Assembly: GCF_018802605.1 (NCBI RefSeq)
Contig: NZ_CP069161.1
Coordinates: forward strand, 1,302,001-1,366,000
Direction: 5' to 3'
DNA length: 64,000 nt
Source of the DNA: Paludibacterium paludis
GTDB taxonomy: Bacteria; Pseudomonadota; Gammaproteobacteria; Burkholderiales; Chromobacteriaceae
Shown: piece by piece, positions 59,139 to 64,000 of the stretch
How positions within the stretch are numbered: position 1 is the first letter of the stretch
Layout of the letters: every line of letters begins with the position of its first letter
Translations under genes and position numbers: made by a program
The notes under the pieces: model-generated
What the model saw: the letters and a program-made list of their open reading frames with translations, nothing else
What the model was told of the DNA's origin: nothing
Database searches by the model: none

Positions 59139-59777
59139 ATGAAGGCATTCACTCGGGTGGACGGGCTGGTGTGCCCGCTCGATCGCGCCAATGTCGATAC
59201 CGACGCGATCATTCCCAAGCAGTTCCTCAAATCGATCAAGCGCACCGGCTTCGGTCCCAATCTTTTCGATGAATGGCGCTATCTGGATCATGGCGAGCCG
59301 GGCATGGACAACGGCGCGCGGCCGCTCAATCCGGATTTCGTGCTCAATCATCCCCGTTACCGGGGCGCCGAGATCCTGCTGTGCCGGGAAAACTTCGGCT
59401 GCGGCTCGAGCCGCGAGCATGCCCCCTGGGCGCTCGAGGATTACGGGTTTCGCGCGGTGATCGCGCCGTCGTTCGCCGACATTTTTTTCGGGAACTGCTA
59501 CAAGAACGGCCTGCTGCCGATCGTGCTGCCCGAAGACGCGGTATCCCGGCTGTTCCAAGCCTGTTTCGCCGAGGAAGGCTTCCGGCTGACCGTCGACCTT
59601 GCCGCGCAGCGCGTGATCGTGCCTGGCGGGGAGACGCTGGCTTTCGAGATCACCGAGCACCGCAAGCATTGCCTGCTTAACGGGCTTGATGAAATCGGGC
59701 TGACGCTCGAACACGCGGACGCGATCCGCGCCTTTGAAAACCGCTTGCGCCAGGATCGACCCTGGCTGTTCGCCTGA
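59139..59777 (+). CDS. leuD: 3-isopropylmalate dehydratase small subunit
   Basis: A 212-residue partner of Leu[20 protein letters not shown] (about residues 13-31) and [18 protein letters not shown] (about 85-102) are the swivel-domain signatures. It starts one base after the entericidin-like gene, so it is co-transcribed with leuC and leuB. Confidence 0.96.
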   Translation: MKAFTRVDGLVCPLDRANVDTDAIIPKQFLKSIKRTGFGPNLFDEWRYLDHGEPGMDNGARPLNPDFVLNHPRYRGAEILLCRENFGCGSSREHAPWALEDYGFRAVIAPSFADIFFGNCYKNGLLPIVLPEDAVSRLFQACFAEEGFRLTVDLAAQRVIVPGGETLAFEITEHRKHCLLNGLDEIGLTLEHADAIRAFENRLRQDRPWLFA

Positions 59778-60863
<1,086 letters not shown>

Positions 60864-60911
60864 GCGGCACGAAAAGAACACACAGGACACAGAGTGAAAG
60901 GAAAGAGCACA

Positions 60912-62024
60912 ATGAGAGTCGGATTTGTCGGCTGGCGCGGGATGGTCGGTTCCGTGCTGATGCAGCGCATGCGCGAAGAGAACGATTTCGCCCGTATCGA
61001 TGAGCCGGTGTTTTTCACCACGTCGAATGTCGGCGGCCGCGCGCCCGATATCGGCAAGGACGTCCCCGCGCTGCGGGACGCGTTCAGTGTCGACGCGCTG
61101 TCCGCCATGGACGCCATCGTCACCTGTCAGGGCGGCGACTACACTTCGCAGATCTACCCCAGACTGCGCGAGGCGGGCTGGAAGGGGTTCTGGATCGATG
61201 CCGCCTCCACGCTGCGCATGCAGGATGACGCGATCATCGTTCTCGACCCGGTCAACCTGTCGGTGATCGAGGCGGGACTCGCCCGCGGCGTGCGCGATTT
61301 CATCGGCGGCAACTGTACGGTCTCGCTGATGCTGATGGCGCTGGCCGGCCTGTTCCGGGAAAACCTTGTCAAGTGGGTCAGCGCCATGACCTATCAGGCC
61401 GCGTCCGGCGCCGGCGCGCAGAACATGCGCGAACTGATTTCCGGCATGGGCGCCATCCATGCCTCGGTGGCCGGCGAGCTGGCCGATCCGGCCTCGGCCA
61501 TCCTCGATATCGACCGCAAGGTGTCGGACCTGCTTCGCTCGGACGCGTTTCCCCACGCGAATTTCGGCGTGCCCCTGGCCGGCAGCCTGATTCCCTGGAT
61601 CGACAAGGATCTGGGCAACGGCCAGTCCAAGGAGGAGTGGAAGGGCGGCGTCGAGGCGAACAAGATTCTCGGCCGCTCGGACAACCCGGTCGTGGTCGAC
61701 GGCCTGTGCGTGCGCGTCGGAGCGATGCGTTGCCACAGCCAGGCCCTGACGCTCAAGCTGACCCGCGACGTGCCGCTCGACGAAATCGTCGACATGCTCG
61801 ACGGCGCGAGCCCCTGGTCGTCGGTGGTGCCGAACAATCGCGAGGAGTCGATGGCGCGCCTGAGCCCGGCCGCCGTGACCGGCACCCTGTCCGTGCCGGT
61901 GGGCCGCCTGCGCAAGATGGCCATGGGTCCCGCCTACCTGTCGGCCTTCACGGTGGGCGACCAGTTGCTGTGGGGCGCGGCCGAGCCGCTGCGCCGCATG
62001 CTGAGCCTGCTCGTGTCCCGCTAG
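60912..62024 (+). CDS. asd: aspartate-semialdehyde dehydrogenase
   Basis: A 370-residue enzyme that reduces aspartyl phosphate to aspartate semialdehyde for lysine, methionine, threonine and cell-wall diaminopimelate. [12 protein letters not shown] is the NADP-binding loop, the catalytic Cys is in GGNCTVSLM (about residue 135) and the acid/base His in RCHSQAL. ATG 60912 is preferred to 60894 by family alignment. A terminator follows. Confidence 0.96.
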   Translation: MRVGFVGWRGMVGSVLMQRMREENDFARIDEPVFFTTSNVGGRAPDIGKDVPALRDAFSVDALSAMDAIVTCQGGDYTSQIYPRLREAGWKGFWIDAASTLRMQDDAIIVLDPVNLSVIEAGLARGVRDFIGGNCTVSLMLMALAGLFRENLVKWVSAMTYQAASGAGAQNMRELISGMGAIHASVAGELADPASAILDIDRKVSDLLRSDAFPHANFGVPLAGSLIPWIDKDLGNGQSKEEWKGGVEANKILGRSDNPVVVDGLCVRVGAMRCHSQALTLKLTRDVPLDEIVDMLDGASPWSSVVPNNREESMARLSPAAVTGTLSVPVGRLRKMAMGPAYLSAFTVGDQLLWGAAEPLRRMLSLLVSR

Positions 62025-62053
62025 CCGTCTATTCCGGCTTTCGCCACCCGGCG

Positions 62054-62085
62054 CAATGGCCCCTTCGCGGGGCCATTGTCATTTG
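62054..62085 (+). terminator. terminator after asd
   Basis: A perfect 10-bp CAATGGCCCC/GGGGCCATTG stem with a 5-base loop; the T run after it is short (TCATTT), so it may be leaky toward the next gene. Confidence 0.65.
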
Positions 62086-62303
62086 CGCCTGCCTGGGGTT
62101 GACACCGCCGACTTTGCCGGCGCTGTCGCCGCCAAAAACCTCGTCCGGGACGGTAATTGTGCGTATCGCTCCGGTATCGGAGGCCTCCCCGGGTGCATTG
62201 TTGGCGAACAGCGCCTAAAATACCGCCATCGCGACTGCTGCCAGTCGACAATGTTATTGCTTCGGGGCGTCGCGGACGCCCCGTGCCCGTTACAGGAAAC
62301 GCC

Positions 62304-63317
62304 ATGTCCAGAATGATCCCCGTCGCCGTTGTCGGCGCGACCGGCCTTGTCGGCCAAGCCGTCCTCGATTTGCTGGCCGAGCGCCAGTTTCCCGCCAGCC
62401 GTGTGTTCGCCGTCGATGCCGGCGAGCAGGACGGTCAGACCGTGTCGTTCGGCAATATCGAACTGGATGTCCACGATGTCGAGGACTTCGCGTTCGATCA
62501 GGTGCGTCTGGCGATTTTCGTGGCGGGCGCAGATGTGTCGCGCCGCTTCGTGCCCGAGGCGGGCAAGGCGGGCGTCGCCGTGATCGACTTTTCCGGGGCA
62601 TACCGCCTGGACGGTGATATTCCGCTGATCGTTCCGGAGGTCAACGGCGATACGCTGGCCGACTGGGAAAGCCTGTCGCTGGTGTCCCTGCCCAACTGCA
62701 CCGTCGCGCCGCTGGCGCGCGCCCTCAAGGCGCTGGAAGCCCACGGGCTTTCACGCATCACCGTGTCCACCTACCAATCGGTGTCCGGCTCCGGACAGGC
62801 CGCCATGGAAGAACTGGCCAACCAGACGACGGCCCTGTTCAACCAGCGGGAGTCCGATGTCGCGGTCTACCCCAAGCGCATCGCCTTCAATCTGCTGCCC
62901 GCGATTGGCGCGATCGGCGAGGACGGCGTCTCCGACGAGGAGCGTTCGCTGATGCTCGAATTGCCGCGCTTGCTCGGGCGGACCGATCTGATCATCGAGG
63001 CGATGTGCGTGCGCGTGCCGGTTTTCTTCGGGCATGCCTGGTCCGTGCATGTCGAAACCGCTACGCCGCCCGATGCGGATCGTGCCCGCAAGCTGTTCGC
63101 GGCCGTCGGTTTGCATGTGGTCGATGAGCCGTCCCGCGAAGACGGGTTCGCCACGCCCATGGAGGTGGCCGGCAGCGAGGACGTGTGGGTGAGCCGGGTG
63201 CGCGCCACACCCCGCGGACTGGCGTTCTGGGTCGTGGCGGACAATGTCCGCGCCGGCGCCGCCCGCAATGCGGTGCGTGTTGCCGAAAGGCTGCTGGCGG
63301 ACGGCAGGCTGGACTGA
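62304..63317 (+). CDS. Asd paralogue (USG-1-like semialdehyde dehydrogenase family)
   Basis: A 337-residue relative of Asd in the branch often named USG-1. It has VAVVGATGLVGQAVLDLL at the N-terminus, LPNCTVAPLA with a cysteine at the catalytic position (about residue 132) and VRVPVFFGHAWSVH with a His. Since a complete asd lies just upstream, this copy may have another role; in several proteobacteria it stands beside fimV/truA. Activity is not proven. Confidence 0.87.
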   Translation: MSRMIPVAVVGATGLVGQAVLDLLAERQFPASRVFAVDAGEQDGQTVSFGNIELDVHDVEDFAFDQVRLAIFVAGADVSRRFVPEAGKAGVAVIDFSGAYRLDGDIPLIVPEVNGDTLADWESLSLVSLPNCTVAPLARALKALEAHGLSRITVSTYQSVSGSGQAAMEELANQTTALFNQRESDVAVYPKRIAFNLLPAIGAIGEDGVSDEERSLMLELPRLLGRTDLIIEAMCVRVPVFFGHAWSVHVETATPPDADRARKLFAAVGLHVVDEPSREDGFATPMEVAGSEDVWVSRVRATPRGLAFWVVADNVRAGAARNAVRVAERLLADGRLD

Positions 63318-63389
63318 CCCTGCCGCGGTTGTGGCCAAAATTCGTTGCCAGGCCTAAGATGGCAAAAAAATCTATCCGGAAGGTGGAAT

Positions 63390-64000
63390 GTGAGTAAACG
63401 GGCCAACACGATTCGGACTTTTCTTGCCGCCGGCATGGTGGCGTTGTCGCTGCCGGCCTGGGCCGGTCTGGGGAGGGTCAGCGTGCTGTCCCGTCTCGGG
63501 GAACCCTTCCGCGCCGAGATCGCCCTGACGGGTATTTCCTCCGCGGATCTGGACGGCGCGCGCGTGGGTCTCGCCGATGCGGCCACTTTCCGGGACATGA
63601 ACGTCGATCTCACTCCGGACGTGTCCGCTCTGCAGTTCTCTTTGCGCAAGACGCGGGATGGCGCCATGATCCATATCGCGTCGCGTCGCGCGATCAGCGA
63701 ACCCTATCTGAGGTTCGTGGTGTCGGCGCGTCTGGCCTCGGGCACCGAGCACCGGGAGTACACCGTGCTGCTCGATCCGGCCGGTTACGCGGTGCCCGGC
63801 ATCGGGCAGATCACCCAGGACATGCCCGACTACTCCGACACGGATCAGGCTTCGCGCTACACCCGCCGTCCGGCCAACGCCGCGCGCAAGAGCGCGGCCG
63901 CTGCCCGGTCCGCCGGACGCGGGCCCGGCCCGCACACCGCGAAGGGCGTGGCGGCATCGGCCGCGTCGGCGGCCAGGGACGTGACGGCCCAGCCCGGCGA
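63390..64000 (+). CDS. fimV: FimV-like pilus/polar hub protein, N-terminal part
   Basis: The start of a FimV homologue; the frame is open to the window edge, about 203 residues seen. Signal peptide (TFLAAGMVALSLPAWA), then GLGRVSVLSRLGEPFRAEI, the periplasmic start typical of FimV/HubP, and a Pro/Ala-rich linker begins near residue 160. FimV organises type IV pili and polar proteins. The start is GTG 63390, preceded by AAGGTGG. Partial at the 3' end. Confidence 0.88.
   Translation, partial: MSKRANTIRTFLAAGMVALSLPAWAGLGRVSVLSRLGEPFRAEIALTGISSADLDGARVGLADAATFRDMNVDLTPDVSALQFSLRKTRDGAMIHIASRRAISEPYLRFVVSARLASGTEHREYTVLLDPAGYAVPGIGQITQDMPDYSDTDQASRYTRRPANAARKSAAAARSAGRGPGPHTAKGVAASAASAARDVTAQPG

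Overview
The window looks like chromosomal DNA of a high-GC betaproteobacterium of the Neisseriales, Chromobacterium-like (Chromobacteriaceae). This rests on protein resemblance and gene content (class I polyhydroxyalkanoate genes phaC/phaA and phaR/phasin, fliW, a leuC-leuD-leuB-asd-asd2-fimV run, serS-rarA-lolA, mnmC, clpB). No database search was possible.

Layout. 0-12.7 kb: phasin and its divergent repressor phaR, a CBS-PAS-GGDEF-EAL c-di-GMP protein, serS, rarA, lolA, an amidase, nadE and a FemAB/GNAT-like protein. 12.7-12.9 kb: a tRNA-Ser(GGA) gene with its own promoter and terminator. 13.1-31.5 kb: a self-contained contractile phage-tail island. It has a LexA/CI-like self-cleaving repressor, a divergent unknown gene, a long leader with a promoter and stacked hairpins, and then tail genes in phage Mu order: completion protein, sheath, tube, frameshifted chaperone, tape measure, N-like, hub, spike, gp25-like wedge, J, I, and two fibre/chaperone cassettes. 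A lysis block (putative holin, transglycosylase, Rz/Rz1) ends it. Capsid, portal, terminase, integrase/transposase and replication genes are absent, so it is best read as an R-type tailocin (contractile bacteriocin) and not a complete prophage.

31.6-46.4 kb: an esterase, a substrate-binding-protein/diguanylate-cyclase pair, a VOC protein, a lower-GC stretch with small regulators, a hotdog thioesterase, mnmC, a chemoreceptor, clpB behind a sigma-32-like promoter, fliW, and a very short trimeric autotransporter. 46.8-50.5 kb: an unknown protein, trhP (yegQ) and argS. 50.5-51.8 kb: a graveyard containing the C-terminal end of a Tn3-family transposase and a broken ParD/ParE toxin-antitoxin pair. 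51.8-64 kb: phaA, phaC, an FAH-family hydrolase, hslR, an MFS transporter, leucine biosynthesis (leuC, an entericidin-like lipoprotein, leuD, leuB), asd, an asd paralogue and the start of fimV, which runs off the window.

How the genes work together. The tailocin appears wired for DNA-damage induction. The repressor has an Ala-Gly cleavage site and a Ser/Lys dyad. Related operator-like sites lie inside both divergent promoters. The tail operon has its own consensus promoter, followed at once by a terminator, which suggests a second layer of control by antitermination or activation. Elsewhere the window is mostly housekeeping metabolism, tRNA biology, PHA storage and c-di-GMP signalling.
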